A stretch of 64,000 nt of DNA. Origin: Klebsiella pneumoniae (GTDB lineage: Bacteria > Pseudomonadota > Gammaproteobacteria > Enterobacterales > Enterobacteriaceae). Below the pieces are notes generated by a model that worked only from the letters and a program-made list of their open reading frames with translations, was not told the DNA's origin and made no database searches. Made by a program: the position numbers and the translations under genes. The stretch covers positions 3,973,447 to 4,037,446 of the forward strand of contig NZ_KN046818.1 of assembly GCF_000742135.1 (NCBI RefSeq), given 5' to 3'. Positions 54,259-63,355 of the stretch are shown here, one piece after another; the first letter of the stretch is position 1, and the number at the start of each line of letters is the position of its first letter.

Positions 54259-54651
54259 ATGCTGCTCGACCAGCAAGCGCTTTTTTCCGCAGCTCAGGCC
54301 ATTACGGCCACGGCTGCTTCGACTAACGTCATTGATACCGGCAGCAATAAAGATGTCGGTAAATATGGCGATATCCCGCTGCTTATCCAGGTGGTTGAAG
54401 GTTTCAACAACCTGACCAGCCTGACTGTGACGGTGCAAACCGATGACAACTCTGCATTCAGTTCCGCTGCGGACGTGCTGTCCATGACGATCCCACTGGC
54501 ATCTCTGGTGCTGGGCTATAAGTCGCCGGTTATCACGTTGCCGATGAAGATGGAACGCTACATCCGTCTGAACTATACGGTGACTGGTACTGCGCCGACC
54601 ACTGGCAAAGTCACTGCGGGTATCACCGGAGGCGTGCAAACCAATGCCTGA
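54259..54651 (+). CDS. Bbp16-like capsid cement protein
   Basis: 130 residues. Beta-rich, with LLIQVVEGFNNLTSLTVTVQ and YIRLNYTVTGTAPTTGKVTA; it matches the Bbp16 family. In epsilon15 the equivalent protein (gp10) decorates and stabilises the shell. It lies between the capsid and tail genes, with AAGGGGGG ahead of the ATG. Confidence 0.82.
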   Translation: MLLDQQALFSAAQAITATAASTNVIDTGSNKDVGKYGDIPLLIQVVEGFNNLTSLTVTVQTDDNSAFSSAADVLSMTIPLASLVLGYKSPVITLPMKMERYIRLNYTVTGTAPTTGKVTAGITGGVQTNA

Positions 54652-54922
54652 GTACAAAGTCGCTAAGCGGTCATTCATCAATGGCCGCCTGCATGAGCCG
54701 GGCGATATCGTTACCTACGACGGTGAGCCGGGAAGTAATCTGGTTTCCGTTGATGCCAGCCTGAGCGAAAAGATTATTCCGGTCAGTGCAGAAGAGTTAA
54801 CCGAGCTTGATGATTTGCGCAAACAGTATGAAGAAATGTTCGGCGAAGCGCCGCATTTCAATACCAAAGCGGAAACTCTGAAGGCGAAGATCGCCGAAAG
54901 GCGGAAAGAACTCGGGGTGTAA
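54644..54922 (+). CDS. Small head-tail junction phage protein (92 aa)
   Basis: 92 residues. The N-terminal half (MPEYKVAKRSFINGRLHEPG) looks like a small beta domain, and the C-terminal half is a helix (DLRKQYEEMFGEAPHF, KAETLKAKIAERRKEL). It overlaps the cement gene by eight bases. No function is known; head completion is only a guess from position. Confidence 0.65.
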   Translation: MPEYKVAKRSFINGRLHEPGDIVTYDGEPGSNLVSVDASLSEKIIPVSAEELTELDDLRKQYEEMFGEAPHFNTKAETLKAKIAERRKELGV

Positions 54923-54934
54923 GCCCTCATAGCC

Positions 54935-54956
54935 AAAGGGGCGAAAGCCCCTTTTT
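54935..54956 (+). terminator. Terminator between head and tail genes
   Basis: AAAGGGGC-GAAA-GCCCCTTTTT: a perfect stem, GAAA tetraloop and T-run. It should cut late transcription in half unless antitermination acts. Confidence 0.9.
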
Positions 54957-54970
54957 AGTTGGTGGATGAT

Positions 54971-55582
54971 ATGGCATCAGTGATCAATATCTGCAATATC
55001 GCGCTGGCACGTATAGGCAACAGCCGGACGATTAATAGCCTCACCGAAAAGACCAAAGAGGCATATACCTGCAACCTGTTTTACGAGTCCATGCGCGACG
55101 CAGTTCTGGCAGACAACGACTGGAACTTTGCCATGTCGCGCGTTGTCCTGGCTGACCTTGGCGACCCCGCGCCGGGATGGTTGTTCCGGTATCAGTACCC
55201 GACCGACTGCGCGCGTATATCTGCCATATTACCGAAGTGGTTCACTGGGTCTCATATCGTTCTGCAGGATAAGCCTGTTTTTGAAGTTGGCAGCAATGAA
55301 GATGGCACTGGCCGCGTCATTCATACCAATGAGTCTCAGGCGGTACTGCTATACGTGAAAAGCATCACTGACCCGACGATGTTTGATGCCCTGTTCGCTG
55401 ATGCTCTTTCGTGGCGTATGGCGGCAGAGATAGCCATGCCGATCGCGGCAAATGCCAGTCTCGGTCAGCAGGCAATGGCCAATTATCAGCAGGTGCTTAC
55501 GGCGGCCATGCAACGCTCTCTTGATGAGGCTCATGAACCGCAGCAGGCGATGTCAGACCTTGCCAGTGCGAGGATCTGCTGA
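54971..55582 (+). CDS. Tail tubular protein A-like adaptor
   Basis: 203 residues from MASVINICNIALARIGNSRT; GGTGG precedes it, and the reading from TTG 54959 is not needed. SMRDAVLADNDWNFAMSRVV is typical of tail tubular protein A (T7 gp11-like) adaptors that join the portal to the tail nozzle. The stop overlaps the next start (TGATG). Confidence 0.8.
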   Translation: MASVINICNIALARIGNSRTINSLTEKTKEAYTCNLFYESMRDAVLADNDWNFAMSRVVLADLGDPAPGWLFRYQYPTDCARISAILPKWFTGSHIVLQDKPVFEVGSNEDGTGRVIHTNESQAVLLYVKSITDPTMFDALFADALSWRMAAEIAMPIAANASLGQQAMANYQQVLTAAMQRSLDEAHEPQQAMSDLASARIC

Positions 55583-58059
55583 TGGCTTATTCACTGGTGC
55601 AGCCGTCGCTTGCCGGCGGCGAGATATCGCCTTCACTGTATGCTCGAATCGATCTTGAAAAATACCAGACGTCATTGCGCCGCTGCCGCAATTTCATCGT
55701 CCGGCAGTCAGGCGGCATTGAAAATCGTCCCGGGTTCCGGTTCCTGGGGAGCGCGAAATATGCAGACCGTTACTGCCGGCTAATACCTTTTCAGTTCAGC
55801 GTATCGCAAACCTATGCGCTCGAGCTCGGCGATCACTATTTCCGTGTCTGGTCTAACGGCGCGCTGGTTACGGACGGCGGCAGCCCTGTTGAAGTGGCTA
55901 CCCCATGGCCGGTGAGCGTCATCTCTGAGCTGAAATTTACGCAGTCTGCCGATGTGATGACAGTGTGCCACAACGATTATCCGCCGCTTGAGATCCGGCG
56001 TTACGGAGAGGCTGACTGGCGCACCGCCGCAGTGACAACAACCAGCGGGCCATTCCAGGACCTGAACACAGACGACTCGGTAACTGTGTACGCCTCAGGC
56101 CGAACTGGATCCGTAACGTTGACTGCCAACAGCCCGATTTTCAAAAGCCAGCACGTGGGAAAACTGTTCTACATGGAACAGAAAGCGGTAGATAGTGTTG
56201 GTCGGTGGGAAACCGACAAAGACATCGGGATCGGTGACGAGTGCCGATATCAGGAGAACTTTTATCGCTGTGTTGACGGCGGTTCTAATGGCACCACCGG
56301 CACTGTTGCTCCGACCCATACAACGGGAGATTCCTGGGATGGCTGGGGGCTTGGTGGCCGTAACGGTGTGTTGTGGCGCTATCTGCATAGTGGTTTTGGC
56401 GTGTGCCGTATTACCGCCGTCGCCGGAGATGGACTAACTGCAACGGCCGACGTTGTGCCACGTCAGGATGGTGAGATCGAGCTGCCAGCGCAAGTGGTAG
56501 GTAGCACCTTCGCCACTTACAAATGGGCGCATTATGCCTGGAACGATACAGACGGCTACCCGGGTACAGTTACCTATTACCAGCAGCGGCTGATTTTCGG
56601 CGGCAGCCGGGCATTTCCTCAAACTATATGGTGTAGCCGTACCGGTGATTATCACAACTTCTATCGCAGCAACCCGAAGGTTGACGACGATGCGATCACC
56701 TATAACTACGCCGGTCGCCAGCTGAACAAAATCCTGCACCTTCTCGATGTCGGTCAGCTTATCGTGCTGACCAGCGGCGGAGAGTTCAAGGTGACAGGCG
56801 ACAGCAACGGCAACCTGACGGGAACCGGTGGCTTTGCGATGTCCGGTCAGTCGTTCAACGGTAGCAGCGATCTGGCGCCAATCAACGTTGGCAGCGTTGC
56901 ACTGTACGTTCAGCAGAAGGGCTCCATCATCCGCGACCTGTTTTACTCATTCGACCAGGACAGCTATCAATCCAGTGATCTGACCCTCCTTGCCAGTCAT
57001 CTGTTTAACGGTTACAGCATCAGGGATTGGGCCTTGTCTGTACAGCCGTTCAGCGTTGCATGGTGTGCGAGGAGTGATGGCATGCTTCTTGGGCTGACTT
57101 ATCTCCGTGAGCAGCAGGTATATGCCTGGCATCCGCACCCGATGACTAATGGCTATGTCGAATCGATCTGCAGTATTAGCGAAGGGCAGGAAGATGCGGT
57201 CTATGCGCTTATTCGCCGTACGGTGAATGGATCGACAGTTCGTTATGTTGAGCGACTGAATACCCGGCAGTTTACAGAGCAGCAGGATGCATTTTTCGTA
57301 GATTCCGGGCTGTCATACAGCGGAGAAAATACCGATTCGACACGCACGATGACGATTAGCACCGCTGGTGGCTGGACATATCAGGATGAGCTAACCCTGA
57401 CCTGCAGCACTGCAATTTTCGATTCCTCCAGTACCAGCCAGGAAATTCACATTCCGTATACAGAGGACGGAATCAGTAAGTCGATGCGCATAAGCATTGC
57501 TGAAGTCGTTTCTTCAACCGTCGCTACCGTGCTGGTAAACCGTGATGTACCGGCAGCACTGCGCAATAGCGCGCAATCCACCTGGTCGATAGCACGTCGG
57601 ACATTTGCGGGACTGTCTCACCTCGAGGGGCAGACGGTTAGCATTCTTGCCGACGGTAACGTTGAACCTCAGCAGGTTGTATCAGGCGGCGAAGTGACGA
57701 TCGAAAACCACTCGTCAGTGGTGCATATCGGTTTGCCGGTAGCCGCGGTTATCGAAACGCTGGACGTGAACGTTGCAGGGCAGTCTACGCTGCTGGATAA
57801 GACCAAACTTATCAATCAGCTTTGCGTAATGCTCAACAGCGGGCGCTCGGTTTGGGCCGGAACAGATGATGCTCACTTACTGGAGTATACCCAGCGTGAG
57901 TGGGAATTCTACGACGACCCGGTAGGGCTAAAGACGGGCATCATCGATATGAACCTCGATGCAAACTGGGAGCGTAACGGGCGAGTTGTAATTAGCCATT
58001 CCGATCCGCTGCCGCTTGGCATTCTGGCCATTATACCACGCGTAACGGTAGGGGGCTGA
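55582..58059 (+). CDS. Large tail-tube (nozzle) protein
   Basis: 825 residues. MAYSLVQPSLAGGEISPSLY and RCRNFIVRQSGGIENRPGF mark a widespread podoviral family at the position of tail tubular protein B; IPFQFSVSQTYALELGDHYF continues. Beta-rich throughout. It probably forms the tail nozzle beneath the adaptor. The next gene begins one base after its stop. Confidence 0.8.
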   Translation: MAYSLVQPSLAGGEISPSLYARIDLEKYQTSLRRCRNFIVRQSGGIENRPGFRFLGSAKYADRYCRLIPFQFSVSQTYALELGDHYFRVWSNGALVTDGGSPVEVATPWPVSVISELKFTQSADVMTVCHNDYPPLEIRRYGEADWRTAAVTTTSGPFQDLNTDDSVTVYASGRTGSVTLTANSPIFKSQHVGKLFYMEQKAVDSVGRWETDKDIGIGDECRYQENFYRCVDGGSNGTTGTVAPTHTTGDSWDGWGLGGRNGVLWRYLHSGFGVCRITAVAGDGLTATADVVPRQDGEIELPAQVVGSTFATYKWAHYAWNDTDGYPGTVTYYQQRLIFGGSRAFPQTIWCSRTGDYHNFYRSNPKVDDDAITYNYAGRQLNKILHLLDVGQLIVLTSGGEFKVTGDSNGNLTGTGGFAMSGQSFNGSSDLAPINVGSVALYVQQKGSIIRDLFYSFDQDSYQSSDLTLLASHLFNGYSIRDWALSVQPFSVAWCARSDGMLLGLTYLREQQVYAWHPHPMTNGYVESICSISEGQEDAVYALIRRTVNGSTVRYVERLNTRQFTEQQDAFFVDSGLSYSGENTDSTRTMTISTAGGWTYQDELTLTCSTAIFDSSSTSQEIHIPYTEDGISKSMRISIAEVVSSTVATVLVNRDVPAALRNSAQSTWSIARRTFAGLSHLEGQTVSILADGNVEPQQVVSGGEVTIENHSSVVHIGLPVAAVIETLDVNVAGQSTLLDKTKLINQLCVMLNSGRSVWAGTDDAHLLEYTQREWEFYDDPVGLKTGIIDMNLDANWERNGRVVISHSDPLPLGILAIIPRVTVGG

Positions 58060-58060
58060 T

Positions 58061-58531
58061 ATGCGAAAAGTTGAGATAGTCAGCGTTACTGACGAGCATA
58101 TCAGCGCAATTCTCCCGCATGTCCGCCAGGCAGACCACGATGAGTTTATGGCTGCCGCTGGGATGACTCCGGCGGAGGTCATAACTCGCGCTATGAAAAG
58201 CGCTTCGGTAGCCGCTGCAGGGATGATTAACGGCGAGGTGGTAACCATCTTCGGTATATCTCCGGCATCGATCATTACCGGGCGCGGTATTCCGTGGCTT
58301 GTAAGCACCGACCACATTGAGCATCAGCCACTGACATTCCTCCGCCACTGCAGACCGATTCTTCGTGACATATCACGCGGATATCGCGTGCTTGAAAATT
58401 ACGTAGATGCGCGTAACCACGCAGCAAAATCCTGGCTTCACTGGATGGGGTTCACGCTTGCTGACCCTGAGCCATACGGATTAAAGGGCATGCCATTTCA
58501 CCACTTTACGAAGGAGATCGACCATGTGTGA
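58061..58531 (+). CDS. T7 gp13-like internal virion protein (DUF2833)
   Basis: 156 residues. MRKVEIVSVTDEHISAILPH and AADHDEFMAAAG, WLHWMGFTLADPEPYGLKG fit the GNAT-fold DUF2833 family, of which T7 gp13 is the named member. It is expected to help assemble ejection proteins, not to acetylate. Overlaps the next gene by eight bases. Confidence 0.72.
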   Translation: MRKVEIVSVTDEHISAILPHVRQADHDEFMAAAGMTPAEVITRAMKSASVAAAGMINGEVVTIFGISPASIITGRGIPWLVSTDHIEHQPLTFLRHCRPILRDISRGYRVLENYVDARNHAAKSWLHWMGFTLADPEPYGLKGMPFHHFTKEIDHV

Positions 58532-59021
58532 ACCAGCTACCGCAGCACTAGCCGTAACCGCAGTTGCTGGCGGTCTCAGTGCTTACAGTCAGATCCAGAC
58601 AGGCCGCGCTAACGCCGCGCTGGCGAACGCTAACGCCGACGCTCAGGAGCAGGCCGCCCGCGACACTATCAACACAGCTAATGACCAGGCATACCAGCAG
58701 CGGCAGCAGGCCCGGCGGGTTGCCGGACAGCAAACCAATGCACTGGCTGCTAACGGCGCCGACCTGACGAGCGGTAACGCATTGGACCTGACAACTGAAA
58801 CCATGCAGCAGGGCACGCTCGACGCGCTGACCACCATCAACAACGGCCAGCGACAGGCCGCCGGGTTGCAGTTCCAGGCTGATACCAGCCGCGCTCAAGG
58901 GAAAATTGATAAGCAGTCCGGAATGCTTGGCGCAGGTTCAACACTGCTCAACTCCACGCTGACCGGTCTTAATGCATACAAGACACTGGGCGGTACCTGG
59001 AAGCCGCTTTCCGCTAAGTAA
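58524..59021 (+). CDS. T7 gp14-like internal virion protein
   Basis: 165 residues. A hydrophobic Ala/Gly-rich N-terminus (ALAVTAVAGGLSAYSQIQTG) could cross a membrane, and a long Ala/Gln-rich helix (AQEQAARDTINTANDQAYQQ) follows. The layout and position match T7 gp14-type proteins that form a channel in the outer membrane during DNA entry. Confidence 0.7.
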   Translation: MCEPATAALAVTAVAGGLSAYSQIQTGRANAALANANADAQEQAARDTINTANDQAYQQRQQARRVAGQQTNALAANGADLTSGNALDLTTETMQQGTLDALTTINNGQRQAAGLQFQADTSRAQGKIDKQSGMLGAGSTLLNSTLTGLNAYKTLGGTWKPLSAK

Positions 59022-59033
59022 AAGGAGCTGACT

Positions 59034-61550
59034 ATGCCAACCGTTCCGCAATATCAACGCCAGAGCCAGACGCAAACCGCACCGGTGATGACGAGTAATC
59101 TTCGTGTCCCGGAAAATCCACTGGTGCAGGGCATCCAGCAGGCTGCTGATACGTCGATCAATATGATGGCTGATGCAAAGCGCAAGGCTGATGTAGCGCT
59201 TAGCCAGGATGCATCGCTGCAACTGACGCAGACCGCAAGCGATCTGATGACCAACCCGCAGAATGGCCTGCTTAACCTGCAGGGTAAAAATGCCCTCGGC
59301 AAGGGGCAGGAATACACACAGCTTTTTGACGCAAAGGCGCAGGAGCTGGCGATGCAGTTGCCGGAGTCGGCGCGTCAGGGATTCCTGCAGCAGGCTCAGC
59401 AGCAGCGCATCCAGTTTACGTCTCAGGCTGGCCGGCATGAGATAGGGCAGCTCAATGCGTATGAAGAAGGTCAGTTCCAGGCAACGCTGACCACCGGCGC
59501 CAAAACCGCTTCGGCAATGTATGGCGATAACGCCAACTATGTGCTGGCTAATCAGCAGGCGTTTCAGCAAATAGAAAGCTTCGGCGCTGCACATGGGTGG
59601 AGCCCTGAGCAGATCCAGGCCAAAAAGGTGGAATTCAAAGAGAAGGTAGCTGATGGCGCGCTTTCTCAGTGGTCAGCAAATAACGCGATCGGATTCATTC
59701 AGAGCAACGGTGAGCTGAGCGATACGGCCGCCGGTTCACGCCGTGCTGTCGCCGGCGGTGGTGAAGCATCAGCAGATGGCCCGCGAGGGGTACGCAACAA
59801 TAACCCAGGGAACCTCGAAGCGAGTTCATCAAACCCGTGGATTGGCCAGACTGGTAGTGATGGCCGGTTTGCAAAATTCGAGACCCCTGAGCATGGGATA
59901 CGCGCGCTGGGCCGCAACCTCATATCCTACCAGCGACAGGGGATTGATACCGTTGGCGAGATCATTAACCGCTTGGCACCGCCGTCTGACAATAACGACA
60001 CGGCCGCATACATCAAAGCGGTTTGCGCGCAGCTCGGCGTCACTGCTAACCAGCCGCTTGACGCTTCCAATCCTGACACGCTGCAGGCGCTCTGTGCCGC
60101 CATCATTAAGCATGAAAACGGCAGTCAGCCATACAGCCAGGATCAGTTGTCCACCGGCGTCAGCGCCGCGCTGGGCCTCTCTCAGTTGCCAACCAGCAAT
60201 AAACGCTACACCGGCAATGCAGCATTCGACGCCGCCACGCCGGAAGCGCAGGCCACTTTTCTGCGCCAGGCTGACCAGATCCGCCGGCAGCAGCAGGCCG
60301 AATACAGAACGGCTATCGATAGCCAGGTTCGTGATGCTACTGCCGCCTATATGCGCGGTGTAGAGTTTCCGGATCCTCCAGGAGAGAAGGAGTTTCTGGC
60401 GGCGTATGGCGTGCGAGAAGGTAACCAGAGATATACCGAGTTCAAAAATACGCAGATCGCCGGGCAGTACATTGGCTCATTCCGCAACATGCCGACCAGC
60501 AGCATCACAGCCTATGTTAAACAGCTTGAGCCGACTCCGGAGCAGACCGGGGAAGGGTATGCGTCGCGGGCCGCGCTTTATGACAATGTTGTCACCGCTG
60601 CTAACCAGGTGATCAAACAGCGTCAGGCCGATCCTATTCAGTTTTCTCTGTCTTCCGGCCAGAGTAAGCCTATAGACATGACCAACCAAAATAACTTTGG
60701 CCAGAGCATTGCGCTGCGTGCTTCTCAGGCAGCCGAACTGGCAAAATCATACGGCACGCCGTTAACTTTTTTTTCAAAAGATGAGGCCAGCCAGATCGGG
60801 ACTTTCTTCCGCGATGCCCCATTTTCACAGCAGTCTGCATACCTTGATACGATCAGACAAAGCACCGGTGGAGGGCAGGTCTATATGGCTGCGCTGCAAC
60901 AAATAAGTACCAACGCCCCTTCTGCTGCGGTCGCCGGTATCCTGATGGATAAACCTGGCGGGATTGTTGCAGAGAAAAGCTGGTTTAGTCCTGACGTCAA
61001 TGTGTCTCCGGAATCGGCGGCACAAACTATTCTTTCTGGCTCAGCTGCACGCCGTGGTACCAAAGATGCTAAAGGCATTGCTATGCCGAAGGATACAGAA
61101 TTACTCCCTGATTTTACTAACATAGTCAAAGACGCATTCGCTGGTGATGCCAATGGCGCATCAATGGCCTATGAGATCGCCAAAGATTATTACGCTGGAG
61201 TCATGGCTAAGAAAGGAGTTGTATCAGGTGAAGTTGATGCTGACACATGGAAGCAAGCTATTAACGTCGCTACTGGCGGCGTGCATGACTATAACGGCAT
61301 GGGTAATGTCCTGCTGCCGTGGGGCATGTCTTCTGAGCAGTTCGATAAAGAGGTTAATCAGGCATGGGAAACGCAGGTTACCGGTGCTGGCGTTAAGGCT
61401 CCGCCTGGGCAGTACGGCCTGCAAAGCTACGGCGACAGCCAGTATCTTGTGAAACTTGGTACCGGATACCTTCTGAAACAGGACGGAACACCGGTAGTTA
61501 TCGATCTCACGCAGCAGCGTCAGCGCTTCTCTGGAGATATCCCTCAATGA
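59034..61550 (+). CDS. Ejection protein with peptidoglycan-hydrolase-like domain
   Basis: 838 residues. The N-terminus (1-235) is helical and Gln-rich. At about 245-365 is a domain with RGVRNNNPGNLEASSSN, FETPEHGIRALGRNL, TVGEIINRLAPPSDNNDTAAY; such virion domains are lysozyme-like and probably open the cell wall during injection. The rest is helical with no recognised domain. It is like T7 gp15/gp16 proteins in role. Confidence 0.78.
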   Translation: MPTVPQYQRQSQTQTAPVMTSNLRVPENPLVQGIQQAADTSINMMADAKRKADVALSQDASLQLTQTASDLMTNPQNGLLNLQGKNALGKGQEYTQLFDAKAQELAMQLPESARQGFLQQAQQQRIQFTSQAGRHEIGQLNAYEEGQFQATLTTGAKTASAMYGDNANYVLANQQAFQQIESFGAAHGWSPEQIQAKKVEFKEKVADGALSQWSANNAIGFIQSNGELSDTAAGSRRAVAGGGEASADGPRGVRNNNPGNLEASSSNPWIGQTGSDGRFAKFETPEHGIRALGRNLISYQRQGIDTVGEIINRLAPPSDNNDTAAYIKAVCAQLGVTANQPLDASNPDTLQALCAAIIKHENGSQPYSQDQLSTGVSAALGLSQLPTSNKRYTGNAAFDAATPEAQATFLRQADQIRRQQQAEYRTAIDSQVRDATAAYMRGVEFPDPPGEKEFLAAYGVREGNQRYTEFKNTQIAGQYIGSFRNMPTSSITAYVKQLEPTPEQTGEGYASRAALYDNVVTAANQVIKQRQADPIQFSLSSGQSKPIDMTNQNNFGQSIALRASQAAELAKSYGTPLTFFSKDEASQIGTFFRDAPFSQQSAYLDTIRQSTGGGQVYMAALQQISTNAPSAAVAGILMDKPGGIVAEKSWFSPDVNVSPESAAQTILSGSAARRGTKDAKGIAMPKDTELLPDFTNIVKDAFAGDANGASMAYEIAKDYYAGVMAKKGVVSGEVDADTWKQAINVATGGVHDYNGMGNVLLPWGMSSEQFDKEVNQAWETQVTGAGVKAPPGQYGLQSYGDSQYLVKLGTGYLLKQDGTPVVIDLTQQRQRFSGDIPQ

Positions 61551-63352
61551 GTTACTTCGGACTTAACCCTGTAAACCAGAATCAGAAGCTGGACCAGGCC
61601 GCATCAAACCCAGTAGGCAGCCCTAAAAACGATGTTGGGTTTTTCGATGGATCAGTCAGCGGTGCCGCATCAGGTCTTTATTCCGGCCTTGTTGCAAAGC
61701 CTGACCAGCTTTTGTGGGCTGGTGTTGATGCCGTTGTATCACCCATCGCTCAGTTTGTTAATGACAATACATCGTTTCGTGACACGTCACCTGAATACAT
61801 CGCCCGACAGAGAGAGCTTGCTGCATCACAGGTTAAACGCCTGACGCCGGATGCCGCCACTACAGGCACCGCCGGACAGGTGCTGTATGGTCTTTTCGAT
61901 ATGGGATCGCAGGCAGTAGTAAGTACGCTGGCAGCCGGTCCTGCTGGCGCCGCTGCTGCTGTGACCAGCTTGCAGGGGTTCTCCGAGTTTGAGCGACTGC
62001 GCGGCGAAGGCGTAGATTACAGCACCGCCCAGGAAGTGGCGCTGGTACACGGCCTTACAGCTGGTGCCGGTACAGTCATACCGATGAGCATCGGCCTGCG
62101 TGCTGGTGGCGCACTGGCTGAAGGTGTCGGCGCTCAGTTATCACGATCGGCGCTTGGGAATGCTGCTGGTACCGTTGTGCGAGCTGCGCCTGATATCGCT
62201 TATGCGGCAGGCACGAACGTCGCCTTTGGTATGGCTATGCGCGGCAGCACCGCCTCCATTCTGCGCAATAATGGCTATGAGGATATGGCCTCGCAGTATG
62301 ACGTTTTCGATAAGCAGGCGATGGCGATCGATGCAGTTCTCGGACTGGCATTCGGCGGTGTAGGCCGGTTCGTAAACTCGCGTGGGGAAAATGTTCGCCC
62401 GCCTGATTTTATGCCTGCCGACGTCGATGCAGCTCTGGCGGCCAATGCTGCTCATCATGCTGAGTTTGATATCGCTCCAGGGATTCCGGTTAATGTGCTG
62501 TCACGCGATGCGCATACCCAGGCACTACGGCAGGCGATGCAGGATGTCAGTGCAGGCCGATCGGTTGATGTGGCGAGCATTGTTGAGCCGGCGGCATTCA
62601 CCAGCATACCGGCACGGCGCAGCATTATATCGCAGGCACTGGATGAGATGCTTTCTCAGGCAGATGAGGGTGCAACATCCAGAGCTATTGAAATGCGGAC
62701 GCTTGAGGATCAGGCTGCGCAAATTCTTCCGCGTGGCGACCGCAAGGTTTACCAGTCAGAAATAGCCAACAGCGAACGCATTATCACTAACCTCACTGAG
62801 CAGCGTAACCAGATACTGGCAGAGCAACCCGCGGGAAGCGGCAAAGCGCTGTCCCGTGCCCGAGCCGATAAGCAGGCAAGGCTGAGAGATGTCGATCAGC
62901 GGATCAGTGAAGCACAGGGGAGGCTGGAATTCTCTCGTAACGCACTGGCCCCGCATGAGCCCGGTGGTGAATTCTTCGAGGCAAGAGCAGAGATCGCCCG
63001 CATGCAGCAAGCAGAGGCCGAGCTTGATGCTCAGGCTCTTTCATTTTTCCGCACGGCAGAAGTGCGCTCCGCCGATGAAGTCGCACCGCTGGAGCCCAAC
63101 GCGGCTCTCCGGGATATGGAAAGCGCGCCAGCGACAAGAACGGTAGAGAATCAGCAGGACATTGATGTGATGGCCGCTGAAGACTCGCTGGCATCATCGC
63201 CAGATATGGTGATCACCGTGCTTGACGATGAGGGAAATCCACAGTCAAGAAGCGCGCGCGAGGTGCTTGATGATGCCGCGCGGGAAAATGAGCAGGCTGT
63301 GCAGGACTCCAGACTTTTCGATGTCGCTGTTGCGTGTTTCTTAAGAGGATAA
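61547..63352 (+). CDS. Ejection (internal virion) protein
   Basis: 601 residues. Ala/Gly-rich stretches (about 115-235, GSQAVVSTLAAGPAGAAAAV) could form membrane-active helices. A coiled coil appears near 400-500 (SEIANSERIITNLTEQRNQI). It overlaps the previous gene by ATGA and lies between two other ejection genes. No enzyme motif is seen. Confidence 0.72.
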   Translation: MSYFGLNPVNQNQKLDQAASNPVGSPKNDVGFFDGSVSGAASGLYSGLVAKPDQLLWAGVDAVVSPIAQFVNDNTSFRDTSPEYIARQRELAASQVKRLTPDAATTGTAGQVLYGLFDMGSQAVVSTLAAGPAGAAAAVTSLQGFSEFERLRGEGVDYSTAQEVALVHGLTAGAGTVIPMSIGLRAGGALAEGVGAQLSRSALGNAAGTVVRAAPDIAYAAGTNVAFGMAMRGSTASILRNNGYEDMASQYDVFDKQAMAIDAVLGLAFGGVGRFVNSRGENVRPPDFMPADVDAALAANAAHHAEFDIAPGIPVNVLSRDAHTQALRQAMQDVSAGRSVDVASIVEPAAFTSIPARRSIISQALDEMLSQADEGATSRAIEMRTLEDQAAQILPRGDRKVYQSEIANSERIITNLTEQRNQILAEQPAGSGKALSRARADKQARLRDVDQRISEAQGRLEFSRNALAPHEPGGEFFEARAEIARMQQAEAELDAQALSFFRTAEVRSADEVAPLEPNAALRDMESAPATRTVENQQDIDVMAAEDSLASSPDMVITVLDDEGNPQSRSAREVLDDAARENEQAVQDSRLFDVAVACFLRG

Positions 63353-63355
63353 ATT